A stretch of 64,000 nucleotides of DNA from Euryarchaeota archaeon UBA439 (GCA_002497245.1 DANB01000011.1:72515-136514); one strand, 5' to 3'. Counted from the stretch's first letter, positions 9,401 through 18,199 are shown. Notes: generated by a model not told the origin, from the letters alone. Numbers and translations are program-made.

Positions 9401-9493
9401 TATAAATTCATTTTCTTCAGCAGAAACCAATGATGAAAAACTACTAAACAATAAAATAAAAATAATGAAAAAAGCTTGTTGGATGCTTTTCAT
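6488..9493 (-). CDS. large secreted, C-terminally anchored surface protein
   Basis: I recognise no enzyme domain. From the ATG at 9493 the product is 1001 residues. It starts with a Sec signal peptide (basic MKS, hydrophobic core, cleavage near LVSAEE), continues as a long Asn/Asp/Ser-rich beta-type ectodomain, and ends with one membrane segment (IVFGLFIVLSLSF) and a short tail. Repeated phrases such as VDDVDNDI, NDGHGVSSVSLEL and VDPDGLSSVQV look like cadherin/Ig-type strands with calcium-site acidic residues. Many N-x-S/T sequons would allow N-glycosylation. Likely an S-layer-type or adhesion protein facing outward. The frame before 9493 lacks signal-peptide character. Confidence 0.8.
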   Translation of the reverse strand: MKSIQQAFFIIFILLFSSFSSLVSAEENEFIECEILADWGVDQFPVMDADGNFSVYNPLIIHRYVVSFSPSFVNGTTPHLVDTSISHLRANQTIGSNFNSNVILAGGEIDIILPEEPMFMDEIEISIETLEASCSRSIRVTNWNQPIADHEVTSNRTWQNNILGTSESSSNLIFEGRGWQQRIGPSLTSNELGSGSFELYNFDNMDIELDLDKVWLNQTYYDEELVGQEFEMRGQGNLLTIQDGLNISVNVTEAFYNRTLLQDSYTEHLLVDGHGMLYFLDNSDNESLFISGDISSFYFESLDSDGLREYQNINLEADATSFIDFADGNIDLELEEFRYKDLWINGVQEEHLLKYIGNAEFNALISEEAPYIYTNGTVDSLHFEDRNGFILHDTLRVDGTYDGDVSGSFGIIRLIEDKTTQQNLSGTNFEVNKIRNENWLNVSSVFMIVDEEINAEHNLTYEYTVPQSYWENPIVRYQYIEDNGSSSDYFPEESPIQVDVERPSSSSFEASPITKETGVIPEILRQGDEIILSRNSDLILSIIVQDSREVNIDGHNVDVIDWIGDYGNNTEASGSVINEGLLAGLFHHVNRSITLPLLEGEVNFYETQNLDKIRSPSIITAEENTPPLLENIKFREGFLYTEGGQAHLEVSVDDVDNDIISIFVDMSQFGLGIIELSDRGLFGDTVIHDDVWTSLIIADGLDFGNKTVEIEINDFWETVVFSSNIVILNPAPVMSSISFTPNVVKRGDFVDVSISANDGHGVSSVSLELTSAGGESIPLSLIDSKWVGQFQVPYIIAPGERLVPIRLIDGNDSSRLITKSLINGVEISSILIIENEAPTFVNYSIIRGNEISDTVAVPKSGDPIPQVLEISIVDPDGLSSVQVKMGRLAPIGESNNWILMKDDGVGVDRISNDGIYSLEIFPRSSLPNGEIEIFVRGTDIYLSTTDVSDQSLVIKLDKTDESITGNWFSDNKSILIVFGLFIVLSLSFAGILIILRNSDID

Positions 9494-9552
9494 GATAAAC
9501 TCTAGGAGAATATGCTTTTGAAACTTAGGTATCAATGATTTTTATAATGTCT

Positions 9553-9969
9553 CTAGAATAATGGTTCTTCCCAATCATCTTCTTCTCCAGATCTCTCTTT
9601 CCAGAGATTTGCAGGCATGTCATCATATATACCAGCATAAGGATCTTCATCATCAACCTTTTTTCCTCTCATCTCCATTGCAGCAAGAGCGAATGCCTCG
9701 GCTGTAGATTTAAACTTCCAATAATGGATTCTCCATTCTCTTCCATCCCATAATGTTGTCTCTTCAGATTCTGTAGTCAATAGATCGTAATCTTGTAACT
9801 GATAGAAAAGATTACGATCATTAGGTTCTAGTGCGTTATCAATTATTCGATTTGAGAAACCAAAAAAACCCAATGCATGCTCAGCAATACCTTCAGCCAC
9901 GACAGTTTCCATATCTTCGTCAACTTTACGGCGAATGGCCTGAGTTAATTGTGCAAGTGTCAAACCCAT
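9553..9969 (-). CDS. conserved small archaeal protein of unknown function
   Basis: A 138-residue soluble protein. The N-terminal half is helical (LTLAQLTQAIRRKV...). It then has a compact motif around ALEPNDRNLFYQLQDYDLLTT and DGREWRIHYW, followed by a Lys/Glu-rich helix and an acidic tail. This layout resembles, from memory, a Thermoplasmata-associated domain of unknown function (possibly DUF6015). The 'RDLFY..E..GLL.T...TTL.DG..WR' pattern suggests a winged-helix-like fold, but that is inference. It is divergent from the agmatinase gene and lies 59 bases upstream of the large surface-protein gene. Confidence 0.75.
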   Translation of the reverse strand: MGLTLAQLTQAIRRKVDEDMETVVAEGIAEHALGFFGFSNRIIDNALEPNDRNLFYQLQDYDLLTTESEETTLWDGREWRIHYWKFKSTAEAFALAAMEMRGKKVDDEDPYAGIYDDMPANLWKERSGEEDDWEEPLF

Positions 9970-10089
9970 ATCACCGACTCCGATATATATTCCATGGATG
10001 GGTGTGACTTATCAACCATACTTTATTACGATTACAGATTTGATTTGAATCCCGAAGCCATTAATCGGGAGAAGCGAGTCGTAATCATC

Positions 10090-11016
10090 ATGGAAGAGTC
10101 TGGCAAGATGACTTTCTTGGGCCTAGAAGAAAATGAAAATGGCCCTTATGACATTGTAATTTTACCCATACCTTATGAAATGACAACAAGCTACAAGGAA
10201 GGAACTGAATTTGGACCAGAGGCGTGCATTAGTGCAAGTTCACAGGTGGAATTATTTGATGAATTATTAGATGATGACCTTCCTTGTGGTTTCAAGTTAT
10301 TCACCTCAGATAATTGGAATAATGAGGTGTCAAGTCTCAAAGAAGCTTTAGAAAGTATTGAAAGATTTTCTTCAAAGTGGGTTAATGGTGAACAATTTCC
10401 AATATTTTTAGGTGGCGAACATGGCATATTATTACCAATAATTAGATCTCTAAAAAAACATCCAAAAATTGAAGGAGAACTAGAAAAATTAACTATTGTA
10501 CAAATTGATGCACATGCGGATTTAAGAGATGAATTGAATGGAGAAAGATTTTCTCATGGAACTGTGATTAGAAGATCTTTAGATGAAGGTGTAGGTAAAA
10601 TAGTCCAGATAGGTATCAGAGCATATTGTTCGGAAGAAAAAGAAATAATTGAGAGTGATAGAAGAGTGAATACATGGTTTGCCAGAGATCTAATTAGTAT
10701 AGATTCAGAAGACTCAAATTGGAACGAAATGATTGATCAAATCAAGAACTTATCAGGACCCATATGGCTTAGTTTCGATATTGATGGATTAGATGGCATT
10801 CTAGTTCCAGCAACGGGAACCCCAGTCCCCGGAGGATTATCATTCTGGGGAGCAAATAAAATAATACAAGAATTATTTAATGCTAAAAAATCACAAGTAA
10901 TAGGTGCAGATGTTAACGAAATATCAACTTCACCAGGCACTAACCTGACAGAATTTTCCGCAGCTTTAATTGCTACAAAGATTATAGCTTGCCATATAAT
11001 GAGTACGAAAGGATAA
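10090..11016 (+). CDS. speB: agmatinase / ureohydrolase family protein
   Basis: Binuclear manganese ureohydrolase, predicted to convert agmatine to putrescine and urea for polyamine synthesis. Visible metal motifs are GGEHG, DAHADLRDE and SFDIDGLDG, plus the family GTPVPGG loop. The last acidic motif normally reads DGLDP and here reads DGLDG, a small deviation. The start is taken as the ATG at 10090 (MEESGKM), giving 308 residues, the normal size; the open frame from 9949 adds non-conserved sequence crossing the divergent gene. Arginase or formiminoglutamase activity is less likely given the overall pattern. Confidence 0.85.
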   Translation: MEESGKMTFLGLEENENGPYDIVILPIPYEMTTSYKEGTEFGPEACISASSQVELFDELLDDDLPCGFKLFTSDNWNNEVSSLKEALESIERFSSKWVNGEQFPIFLGGEHGILLPIIRSLKKHPKIEGELEKLTIVQIDAHADLRDELNGERFSHGTVIRRSLDEGVGKIVQIGIRAYCSEEKEIIESDRRVNTWFARDLISIDSEDSNWNEMIDQIKNLSGPIWLSFDIDGLDGILVPATGTPVPGGLSFWGANKIIQELFNAKKSQVIGADVNEISTSPGTNLTEFSAALIATKIIACHIMSTKG

Positions 11017-11101
11017 TGATCGTAAATACTTTATTAATTCGAATAATTGATCCCATATTTAATCAAATATGCTCTGAAATTGAAACTTTGTGATGCAATT
11101 C

Positions 11102-11112
11102 TTTGTATAATT
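11102..11112 (+). promoter_or_regulatory. candidate TATA box for pepA
   Basis: An AT-rich TTTGTATAATT element centred about 24 bases before the ATG at 11131. This is the spacing expected for a leaderless archaeal transcript. It supports 11131, not the far-upstream 11047, as the translation start. The call is by eye only. Confidence 0.4.
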
Positions 11113-11130
11113 GAATATTATCGCAAATAC

Positions 11131-12639
11131 ATGCATGTAACAGTTAGTGAATTTTTAGAAACCGGAGACATTATGATTATTCCTCTTTTTCAAGATACGG
11201 AAAAGGCACCAAATAATTCGACAATAGGTTTGAGTAGGAGTGCAAGTATTGCTGTAAAATCCGCGATTTCTAGTGACGGTTTTGACGGAAAGGAAAAATG
11301 TCAGATTTCAATATGGACGAAAGAATGTCAAATAATACTTTTAGGAGTTGGCGATAAAAATAAATTGACCCCTAAGAAATCTAGAGATTTTGGTGCGAAA
11401 TGCTTTAGCAATCTTCCAAATAATCAAGGAAGGAATGTTGTTATCAGATTTACTGCAGGATGGAATAATCAAAATATGGCATCATTTGCAGAAGGAATGA
11501 TACTAAGAGATTATTCATTTGATAAGTATCAAAAAAAGAAAGACGAGAAAAATGATAGTGAATGGTCAATAATTTGTCAAACAACAAAAAGATATACTAA
11601 AGATCTCGATTTAGAGATAAATAGACTTTCTTCCATAGCTACTGGTGTGCACCTTGCTAGAGACTTAGGAAATGAACCTGCAAATCGACTTTATCCTGAA
11701 GAGTTTGGAAGAAGAGCATTAGAATGGTCCAAAGGAAAAGAAAATGTTGAAGTTGAAGTCTGGAACTTCTCTCGTCTCAAAGAAGAAGGAATGAATGGAC
11801 TCATTGAGGTTGGAAAAGGAAGTGTACATAAGCCATGTATGGTATTCTTCCGTCTTAATCCTACTACAGAGACCAATAAACAAGTTCCTTGTATTGTAGG
11901 TAAAGGTATTACTTTTGATTCTGGAGGAATTTCAATCAAAGGTAGTGCAGGAATGGATGAAATGAAATTAGATATGCATGGTTCTGCTACTGTTTTTGGA
12001 CTCTTTCAGGCTCTTCATGCAACCGGTTACAAAGGTCGAGTTAATGGAATAACATGTATGGCAGAGAATATGCCAAGTGCTGAAGCATATAGGCCGGGAG
12101 ACGTCATAGACACATATTCTGGAAAAACTATCGAGGTCCTAAATACAGATGCTGAAGGACGTAACGTACTAGCAGATGGGCTTTGGAAGGCCAGTGAATT
12201 AAATCCATCTTACATCATTGATTTAGCAACATTAACCGGATCAATTGTAGTGGCTCTTGGCCATGAAGCAACAGGATTATTTTCGAACGATGATTCATTA
12301 TCTGGAAGAATTAAGAAGGCAGGGGATGAAGTTGATGAAATTTGTTGGCCTATGCCATTGTTACCTGCATTTGAAAAACAAATGACTTCCTCTAAAATCG
12401 CAGATGTAAGAAATCAAGGAAAAGGCAGATGGGGGGGAGCAATTCAAGCTGCAGGATTCTTGAAACAATTTGTCCAAGAACGCGAAGGTGAAAACGGAGA
12501 AAAATCCCAAATCCCATGGGCACATCTAGATATTGCAGGAACTGCAGGAATTTGGGGTGGAGAGTCAAATGCAACTGTTAGCCATGGAGCTACGGGAATA
12601 CAAGTTCGGACTCTACATCGATTAATAACGAGTAAATGA
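11131..12639 (+). CDS. pepA: leucyl aminopeptidase (M17 family)
   Basis: Cytosolic two-zinc leucyl aminopeptidase removing N-terminal residues from peptides. The C-terminal catalytic domain carries the metal ligands and active site in GKGITFDSGG, DMHGSA and the signature NTDAEGR. The smaller N-terminal macrodomain-like portion precedes it. From the ATG at 11131 it is 502 residues, typical of PepA. The extra 28 codons to 11047 are hydrophobic, lack family similarity and contain the likely promoter. The start of the convergent PspC-like gene's stop codon is five bases away. Confidence 0.94.
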   Translation: MHVTVSEFLETGDIMIIPLFQDTEKAPNNSTIGLSRSASIAVKSAISSDGFDGKEKCQISIWTKECQIILLGVGDKNKLTPKKSRDFGAKCFSNLPNNQGRNVVIRFTAGWNNQNMASFAEGMILRDYSFDKYQKKKDEKNDSEWSIICQTTKRYTKDLDLEINRLSSIATGVHLARDLGNEPANRLYPEEFGRRALEWSKGKENVEVEVWNFSRLKEEGMNGLIEVGKGSVHKPCMVFFRLNPTTETNKQVPCIVGKGITFDSGGISIKGSAGMDEMKLDMHGSATVFGLFQALHATGYKGRVNGITCMAENMPSAEAYRPGDVIDTYSGKTIEVLNTDAEGRNVLADGLWKASELNPSYIIDLATLTGSIVVALGHEATGLFSNDDSLSGRIKKAGDEVDEICWPMPLLPAFEKQMTSSKIADVRNQGKGRWGGAIQAAGFLKQFVQEREGENGEKSQIPWAHLDIAGTAGIWGGESNATVSHGATGIQVRTLHRLITSK

Positions 12640-12644
12640 GAAAA

Positions 12645-12878
12645 TTACTCCTGAGGAGATATTAAAAAAATAATAAGATAAACAATTGCTAAACTACCAC
12701 CTGTAAATATTGTAAATAAAGAGAATAGAACTCTTGAAGTTAGAGAAGTTATTCCTAATTTCCTAGCAAGTCCTGAGCAGACACCCAGAATTATTCTGTC
12801 ATCAATTGGTCTTACAAATGGTTTAGCACCAATTCTAATCTTCTTAAGTGCAGAACCTTCATCCATCAGATCACTCAT
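12645..12878 (-). CDS. PspC-domain small membrane protein
   Basis: About 77 residues. It shows the PspC pattern: a short arginine-rich lead ([24 protein letters not shown]) followed by an amphipathic segment and a strong membrane helix ending at the C-terminus. In bacteria PspC senses envelope stress; isolated PspC domains in archaea have unknown roles. Its start (ATG at 12878; alternatives 12890 and 12866) overlaps the end of dnaK by eight bases, so it is probably translationally coupled to dnaK. That places an envelope protein in a chaperone operon. Confidence 0.8.
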   Translation of the reverse strand: MSDLMDEGSALKKIRIGAKPFVRPIDDRIILGVCSGLARKLGITSLTSRVLFSLFTIFTGGSLAIVYLIIFLISPQE

Positions 12879-14751
12879 CGGTATCGTCATCATCTGAATC
12901 TAAAACTTCAAAATCGGCCTCTACAACATCACCTTCTTCAGACTCATTACCTTCATCTGAAACCTCTGCGGATGCTGCTTCGTACAATTTAGATGATAAA
13001 CGATGCATTAATTCTTCTAACTCTTGTATTCTTGATTGGATACCTGTTTCATCTAAGTCTTCATCTGGAACTGGTTTTTCATCTGAGATGATTAAAGATT
13101 CCAATTCTTTCAACTTTTCTAAAACAGGGCTAACTACTTCCTCAGATAATTTCTCTTTCGTCTCATCAATTGTTCTTCGAGTTTGGTATACTATACTATC
13201 TGCTGTATTTCTTAGTTCAACTCTAGCTTTTTTACGTTTATCTTCTTCAGCAAATTCTTCGGCATCGCTTATTTTTTGTTTGATTTCTTCTTCGGATAAT
13301 GATGTTTGACTCTCAATTTTAATTGATTGTTCGGTACCTGTACCAAGATCCTTTGCAGAAACATTCACAATACCATTAGCATCGATATCAAATGTAACCT
13401 CAATTTGAGGCAAACCTCGTGGAGCAGGTGGAATACCCATAAGATGGAATCTGCCAAGGGTTATGTTATCATTAGCAAACTCTCTCTCGCCTTGGAGAAC
13501 ATGCACTTCGACTGCTGGTTGATTGTCTGCTGCAGTTGAGAACGTTTCCGAACGCCTGGAAGGGATCGTTGTATTTCTTTCAATCATTGTAGTCATAATT
13601 CCACCTAATGTTTCTATTCCTAAAGTCAAAGGAGTTACATCAAGAAGAAGAACGTCAGTAACTCCTTCATCGCCGACAATAATTCCTGCTTGTAGTGCTG
13701 CCCCTAAAGCAACTGCTTCATCAGGATTAATACCCTTGAAAGGAGATTTTCCTACTTCTGATTCTATAGCCTCCTGGACAGCAGGAACTCTAGTTGAACC
13801 ACCTACAAGAATCACCTTATCAACATCCCCCTTGCCTATCCCTGCATCCTTCATTGCTCTTCTTGTTGGAGCCATTGTTCGCTCGACTAAGTCTGAAATT
13901 AAATCTTCAAACTTAGCTTTAGAAAGTGAAAGATCCAGATGTTCAGGCTGACCATCTTTCATTGTAATAAATGGTAAGTTTATCTGGGACATTGAAGTAC
14001 CAGACAACTCAATTTTAGCCTTTTCTGCAGCCTCACGTAAACGACTCATTGCTTGCATATCTTTTGTTAAATCAATTCCTGAAGATTTCATATATTCGCT
14101 AGTTATCCATTCAACGATTACTTGATCAAAATCATCACCACCAAGCCTATTATCCCCACTTGTTGCCTTTACTTCAATTTGCGGTTGGCCATCAACTTGG
14201 TAAATCTCTAGTACAGAAACATCGAATGTACCTCCACCTAAATCATAAACTAGAATTGTCTGATCTTCGTCCTTATCTACCCCATAAGCTAGAGCTGCTG
14301 CTGTTGGTTCATTGATTATACGAAGTACTTCTAGACCAGCAATTCTGCCTGCATCTTGAGTTGCCTTTCTTTGAGCATCAGTAAAATAAGCTGGACAAGT
14401 TATCACTGCCTGATTAACTTCTCGACCTAGATATGATTCAGCATCAGCCTTTAATTTCTGTAAAATGAAGGCGGATACCTCTTGTGGAGTATATTCATTA
14501 TCATCAATATTCTGAACCCAATCAGTACCCATTTCCCTCTTAACTGAAAGAATGGTTCTCTCAGAATTTGTTACTGCTTGTCTTTTAGCAGTAACACCTA
14601 CTAATCTTTCACCGTCCTTGCTAAACGCAACGACAGAAGGAGTCGTCCGAGACCCCTCTGAATTGGCTATTACCACTGCCTGGCCTCCTTCAAGAGTTGC
14701 TACACAGCTGTTTGTCGTTCCAAGATCTATTCCTATTACAGGTCCACCCAT
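12871..14751 (-). CDS. dnaK: molecular chaperone DnaK (Hsp70)
   Basis: ATP-driven chaperone of 626 residues. The nucleotide-binding domain opens with GIDLGTTNS and contains [10 protein letters not shown] and [10 protein letters not shown]. The linker region [15 protein letters not shown] precedes the substrate-binding domain ([12 protein letters not shown]), and the C-terminus is a helical lid with a strongly acidic tail ending DDDDTDE, although not the bacterial EEVD. The ATG at 14751 has an AGGAAGTGA Shine-Dalgarno at good spacing and is preferred over the in-frame GTG at 14760. Hsp70 is a bacterial acquisition in archaea. The usual grpE and dnaJ partners are not in this window; the upstream partner is an Hsp20-like gene. 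Confidence 0.97.
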   Translation of the reverse strand: MGGPVIGIDLGTTNSCVATLEGGQAVVIANSEGSRTTPSVVAFSKDGERLVGVTAKRQAVTNSERTILSVKREMGTDWVQNIDDNEYTPQEVSAFILQKLKADAESYLGREVNQAVITCPAYFTDAQRKATQDAGRIAGLEVLRIINEPTAAALAYGVDKDEDQTILVYDLGGGTFDVSVLEIYQVDGQPQIEVKATSGDNRLGGDDFDQVIVEWITSEYMKSSGIDLTKDMQAMSRLREAAEKAKIELSGTSMSQINLPFITMKDGQPEHLDLSLSKAKFEDLISDLVERTMAPTRRAMKDAGIGKGDVDKVILVGGSTRVPAVQEAIESEVGKSPFKGINPDEAVALGAALQAGIIVGDEGVTDVLLLDVTPLTLGIETLGGIMTTMIERNTTIPSRRSETFSTAADNQPAVEVHVLQGEREFANDNITLGRFHLMGIPPAPRGLPQIEVTFDIDANGIVNVSAKDLGTGTEQSIKIESQTSLSEEEIKQKISDAEEFAEEDKRKKARVELRNTADSIVYQTRRTIDETKEKLSEEVVSPVLEKLKELESLIISDEKPVPDEDLDETGIQSRIQELEELMHRLSSKLYEAASAEVSDEGNESEEGDVVEADFEVLDSDDDDTDE

Positions 14752-14768
14752 TTTATTCACTTCCTATT

Positions 14769-15371
14769 TCAATTATCATTTCTAATATCGAATATAACAT
14801 CAAGTATGCCATTATTTAGGCTCCATTCAACAATCTGACTTACAGGTTCGGTTAAATCAAATCTCTTAAAGGGCCTTAATTGAGTTGTTTTCATCAACTG
14901 AAATGCCCTACCAGAATCTATCAAATTAATCTCTAATTCCGACTCTACAATATCTAATTCACGAGAAATGTCTACCGTTGCATACATTCTATCTTCATGA
15001 ATATGGATGTCGACTTGAAGTTCTTCTTCATTATTCTCTTCTTGATTTAATTCAGCATCAACTACTGGAGTAGGAGTATTTACTTGTATGTTAACTCCCA
15101 TGTTCCTGAACAATTCTGAAAAACCATCCGGGCCATTCAACATTGATTCCATAGTTTTTCTAAAATCATCGGAATTGCCATTTATGTCAATTTTCATATC
15201 CTGATTAGATAGTTTCTCTGGATCAATACCCATTTTTTCGAATTGATCACGTACTTGGGAAAGCATATTTCTAAGAATGTTAATATCTATTGGCATACCC
15301 ATGTCAGAAAACATTCGTGCCATTTCTTTGAGCATTTGCTCTTCCCATTCATCTCCACTATTTTCATCCAT
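14769..15371 (-). CDS. Hsp20/alpha-crystallin-like protein upstream of dnaK
   Basis: A 200-residue protein not assignable with certainty. The N-terminal 70 residues are helical and Met-rich (several EMARMFSDMG-type turns). A variable acidic linker follows. The last 80 residues read like an alpha-crystallin/p23 beta-sandwich: a series of short strands, then RPFKRFDLTEPV and a closing NNGILDVIF that matches the Hsp20 'NGVLEV' strand. It could be a small heat-shock protein, a p23-type co-chaperone or a GvpH-like relative. It precedes dnaK by 17 bases, so co-transcription is near certain, and it diverges from the thermosome gene. An in-frame GTG at 15380 is an alternative start. Confidence 0.65.
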   Translation of the reverse strand: MDENSGDEWEEQMLKEMARMFSDMGMPIDINILRNMLSQVRDQFEKMGIDPEKLSNQDMKIDINGNSDDFRKTMESMLNGPDGFSELFRNMGVNIQVNTPTPVVDAELNQEENNEEELQVDIHIHEDRMYATVDISRELDIVESELEINLIDSGRAFQLMKTTQLRPFKRFDLTEPVSQIVEWSLNNGILDVIFDIRNDN

Positions 15372-15389
15372 ATTTGCCACTACTTAACT

Positions 15390-15523
15390 CGAGGTTGTAT
15401 AGTGGGAAGGTACTATCCTTTATGAACCTCTCGTTTTGAATTCTTTTGTAAATAAGAATTGATTAGAAATGTTATTGTCACGGGAGCGGTTTCAAATCTG
15501 TTAGGTTACTCGCGAGGTTGTAT
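15390..15523. repeat. 11-base direct repeat flanking thermosome 5' region
   Basis: CGAGGTTGTAT occurs at 15390-15400 and again at 15513-15523, each preceded by a similar TTA-ACTC-like stretch. The second copy provides the GAGGT ribosome-binding motif and the first bases of the thermosome start codon. The first copy lies just upstream of the Hsp20-like gene on the other strand. It could be a small duplication or a shared regulatory element. Confidence 0.4.
15439..15460. promoter_or_regulatory. operator-like inverted repeat between chaperone genes
   Basis: A perfect 7-base inverted repeat AATTCTT / AAGAATT separated by the 8-base spacer TTGTAAAT, which itself looks TATA-like. It lies in the 150-base gap between the divergent Hsp20-like/dnaK operon and the thermosome gene, 62 bases before the thermosome ATG. 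The placement suits a repressor site controlling one or both transcripts. No regulator is identified. Confidence 0.45.
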
Positions 15524-17132
15524 GTCAGATGCGGAACATGAAGTTGCTTTGGAGGATACTGACCGTATTCATGGCCGAACTGCTTTAGTGCGTAATGTCG
15601 CTGCTGCTGTTTCTTTGTCGAATGCTGTTAGATCGACGTTGGGCCCCAGAGGGATGGATAAAATGCTAGTCGATGCGGAAGGAGCAGCGAGTGTTACTAA
15701 TGATGGAGTGACGGTTTTAGAAATGGCTAAAGTTGAACATCCAACTGCTAATTTACTAATTGCCTCTTCAAGTTCACAAGACCGTGCAGCAAGAGATGGA
15801 ACTACTACTACGGTAATTTTGATGGCTGAGATGCTACAAAATGCTCTGGAATTAGTAAGGGCTGGAATCCATCCCTCAATAATTATTAATGGCTACAGAA
15901 TTGCAAACAGTAAAGCATTAGAAGAACTTGATAAGATTTCACGTTATGCTAATGATAGAGTTCTGAAAGAAGCAGTTGTTAAAACTTCTTTACAAGGAAA
16001 AATAGATTCTTTATTGTCTAAACATCTTACTGAATTAGCGTTAAATGCTGCAGAATCATTGTCTGATGAGGAGGGAGGTAAAGACTTAGAAAGACTAAGA
16101 ATTAAAAGAATACAGATTTCTGGTGGCAGAGCATTAGATAGTGAATTGTTACCGGCATTAGTGCTAGCGAAAACAAAACTTATTGGGGCAACTTCTACTT
16201 TTTCGGATGGAGGGAAAGTTGCAATAATTGATGGAGCTATTGAAGAGAGAAAATTGAGTTTGGATGCACAAATCGAGATTAGCGAATTAGGTGTGTTAAA
16301 AGATTTTCAGGCTAGTAATGAAAAATACCTCACAGAAATTGTAGGGCACCTAGAAAAATTAGGAGTTGATTTACTTATAGTTAGAGATGGGATAGCAGAT
16401 GAAGCTATTTCCATACTATCTGAAGCAGGCATTACCGCCTATAGAAGATTCGAAAGAAATGATCTTGAAAGATTATCAAAATTGACAAATGCAAATATGA
16501 TTAGGGATGTCAAGAAAATCACTAAGGACGATATTGGAGAATATTCATCACGTTCAGAAGAAAATATTGGAGGGATAAATTATACAAAGATAGAAGGAGA
16601 ATTTGGTGGTGCTATGACAGTTATCATCAGAGGTTCTACTCCCGAGATTAGAGATGAAGTAGGAAGAGCCTTTGATGATGCCCTAGGAGTAAGCCATAGA
16701 TTAACCAGGGAGGGAGAGATTCTTCCAGGAGGAGGGGCAACACAGATACACTTAGCCAGAAAGCTAAGAGAATATGCAACTACACAATCGGGTAGAGAAC
16801 AAATGGCTATTGAAGGATATGCAGCTGCTCTAGAAATCGTCCCTCGTACATTAGCTGAAAATGCTGGCTATGACCCAATAGATATTGTGTTATCACTCTC
16901 AGCAGCTCAATCGAAAAATAAAGAAGAAGGGTCTTGGATCGGTCTTAACGGAAATTCAGGCGAAATCTCGAATATGCTGGAAGAAGAAATCTTTGATCCA
17001 AAATTTGTAGCTGAGCATGCAATTACAGGAGCAACAGAGGCTGCAATAAGTATCCTGAGGATAGATGATGTATTATGGGCAAAGAAAGGCCCTGAGACTC
17101 CAGATTGGACTAACCAGATTGAAGATAATTAA
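15522..17132 (+). CDS. thsA: thermosome (group II chaperonin) subunit
   Basis: 536-residue subunit of the archaeal CCT/TRiC-like folding chamber. Key blocks are present: VRSTLGPRGMDKMLVD, TNDGVTVL, DGTTTT, the DDAL segment near residue 400 that carries the hydrolytic aspartate, GGGATQ, and the PRTLAENAGYDPID signature. One deviation stands out: the canonical GDGTTT reads RDGTTTT (Arg91 for Gly), while the aspartate is kept. The start is the ATG at 15522 with GAGGT just upstream; the frame back to 15459 covers the promoter. It is divergent from the Hsp20-like/dnaK operon, so the two main folding systems are head-to-head. Confidence 0.95.
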   Translation: MSDAEHEVALEDTDRIHGRTALVRNVAAAVSLSNAVRSTLGPRGMDKMLVDAEGAASVTNDGVTVLEMAKVEHPTANLLIASSSSQDRAARDGTTTTVILMAEMLQNALELVRAGIHPSIIINGYRIANSKALEELDKISRYANDRVLKEAVVKTSLQGKIDSLLSKHLTELALNAAESLSDEEGGKDLERLRIKRIQISGGRALDSELLPALVLAKTKLIGATSTFSDGGKVAIIDGAIEERKLSLDAQIEISELGVLKDFQASNEKYLTEIVGHLEKLGVDLLIVRDGIADEAISILSEAGITAYRRFERNDLERLSKLTNANMIRDVKKITKDDIGEYSSRSEENIGGINYTKIEGEFGGAMTVIIRGSTPEIRDEVGRAFDDALGVSHRLTREGEILPGGGATQIHLARKLREYATTQSGREQMAIEGYAAALEIVPRTLAENAGYDPIDIVLSLSAAQSKNKEEGSWIGLNGNSGEISNMLEEEIFDPKFVAEHAITGATEAAISILRIDDVLWAKKGPETPDWTNQIEDN

Positions 17133-17136
17133 AATA

Positions 17137-18090
17137 TTACTTTAAGTTACTAATCATCTCATCAACTATAGTTTCTAGACCAAATCTTGATTGCCAATTC
17201 CAGTCATTTCTTGAAACTTGATCATCAATAGAATCTGGCCATGAATCTGCATAATTCTGACGTATGTCTGGTTTATAGTTACAAACAAAATCTGGCAACC
17301 TCTTCTTGATTTCAGATACTAATTCTTTAGGAGTAAAAGAAAGGCCAGAAATATTGTAACCACAACGGGCTGAACTCAATGAATCAATTGGAGCGTCCAT
17401 TAATGATATTGTGGCTCTAATCGCATCATCCATATACATCATGGGAAGACGAGTATCGCCATTAAGGAAACAATCATACTTTGACTCATCAGACAGTGCT
17501 GCATGAAATATGTCTACTGCATAGTCAGTAGTTCCGCCGCTAACAGGTGATTTCCAAGAAATAAGTCCAGGATATCTAATACCTCTAATATCTACTCCAT
17601 ATTTTTGATAATACATCATACCTAAGATTTCACATTCAACCTTAGTCATCCCATACTTAGTAGTAGGATTAAGCGGAGTTACTTGAGGGGCTTTCTTTGG
17701 CGTATCAGGACCAAAAACAGCGATAGAAGAAGGAGTGAAAATACGCAAACCAAATTCTCTGCCAGCATCAAAAATATTTCTAGTACCTTCTACATTAATC
17801 AATTCACATAATTCCGGATTTTCTTCACCCCTTGCGGAAAGAATTGCGGCTAAATGATAAATGATTTTGATGTTTTGATCATTAATAATTTGAAAAATTC
17901 GATCTTTGTCAAGTACATCTAGATTGATATACGGCCCATTTAGAATACATGGATGATTTGGTTTCTCTCTGATATCACTAGCTATTACCATATCAGAACC
18001 ATAAATGTCTCTTAACGATTGTACTAAATCGGTACCAATCTGACCAAGTGCTCCTGTGACCAATATACGGCCACCCTCGCGTCCAATCAT
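17137..18090 (-). CDS. tdh: L-threonine 3-dehydrogenase, SDR type
   Basis: NAD-dependent extended short-chain dehydrogenase oxidising L-threonine to 2-amino-3-ketobutyrate. It is of the epimerase-like type known from Thermoplasma and Flavobacterium, not the zinc medium-chain enzyme. Seen: Rossmann GALGQIG, IYHLAAILSARGE, SSIAVFGP, catalytic YGMTK, RYPGLIS, GGTTDYAVD, LPMMYMDDAIRA and ADSWPDSIDD, which together are diagnostic. 317 residues is normal. No KBL (glycine C-acetyltransferase) is adjacent. It ends four bases from the thermosome stop, convergently. Confidence 0.92.
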   Translation of the reverse strand: MIGREGGRILVTGALGQIGTDLVQSLRDIYGSDMVIASDIREKPNHPCILNGPYINLDVLDKDRIFQIINDQNIKIIYHLAAILSARGEENPELCELINVEGTRNIFDAGREFGLRIFTPSSIAVFGPDTPKKAPQVTPLNPTTKYGMTKVECEILGMMYYQKYGVDIRGIRYPGLISWKSPVSGGTTDYAVDIFHAALSDESKYDCFLNGDTRLPMMYMDDAIRATISLMDAPIDSLSSARCGYNISGLSFTPKELVSEIKKRLPDFVCNYKPDIRQNYADSWPDSIDDQVSRNDWNWQSRFGLETIVDEMISNLK

Positions 18091-18199
18091 AGTCGACCGG
18101 AGAGATGGAGATACTTAGACTTAGCAAAGATTGTTTTTTGGACTAAGTATAAGGAATGTTGATAGGCAAGGTATGTTGGCTTCAAACCCCGTTGATTGG

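Noticed and set aside
12848..13951. Long antisense open frames opposite dnaK (12848-13309 and 13523-13951)
   Set aside because: They lie wholly within dnaK on the other strand, have low-complexity Ser/Thr composition and no start signal; shadows of the dnaK codon pattern.
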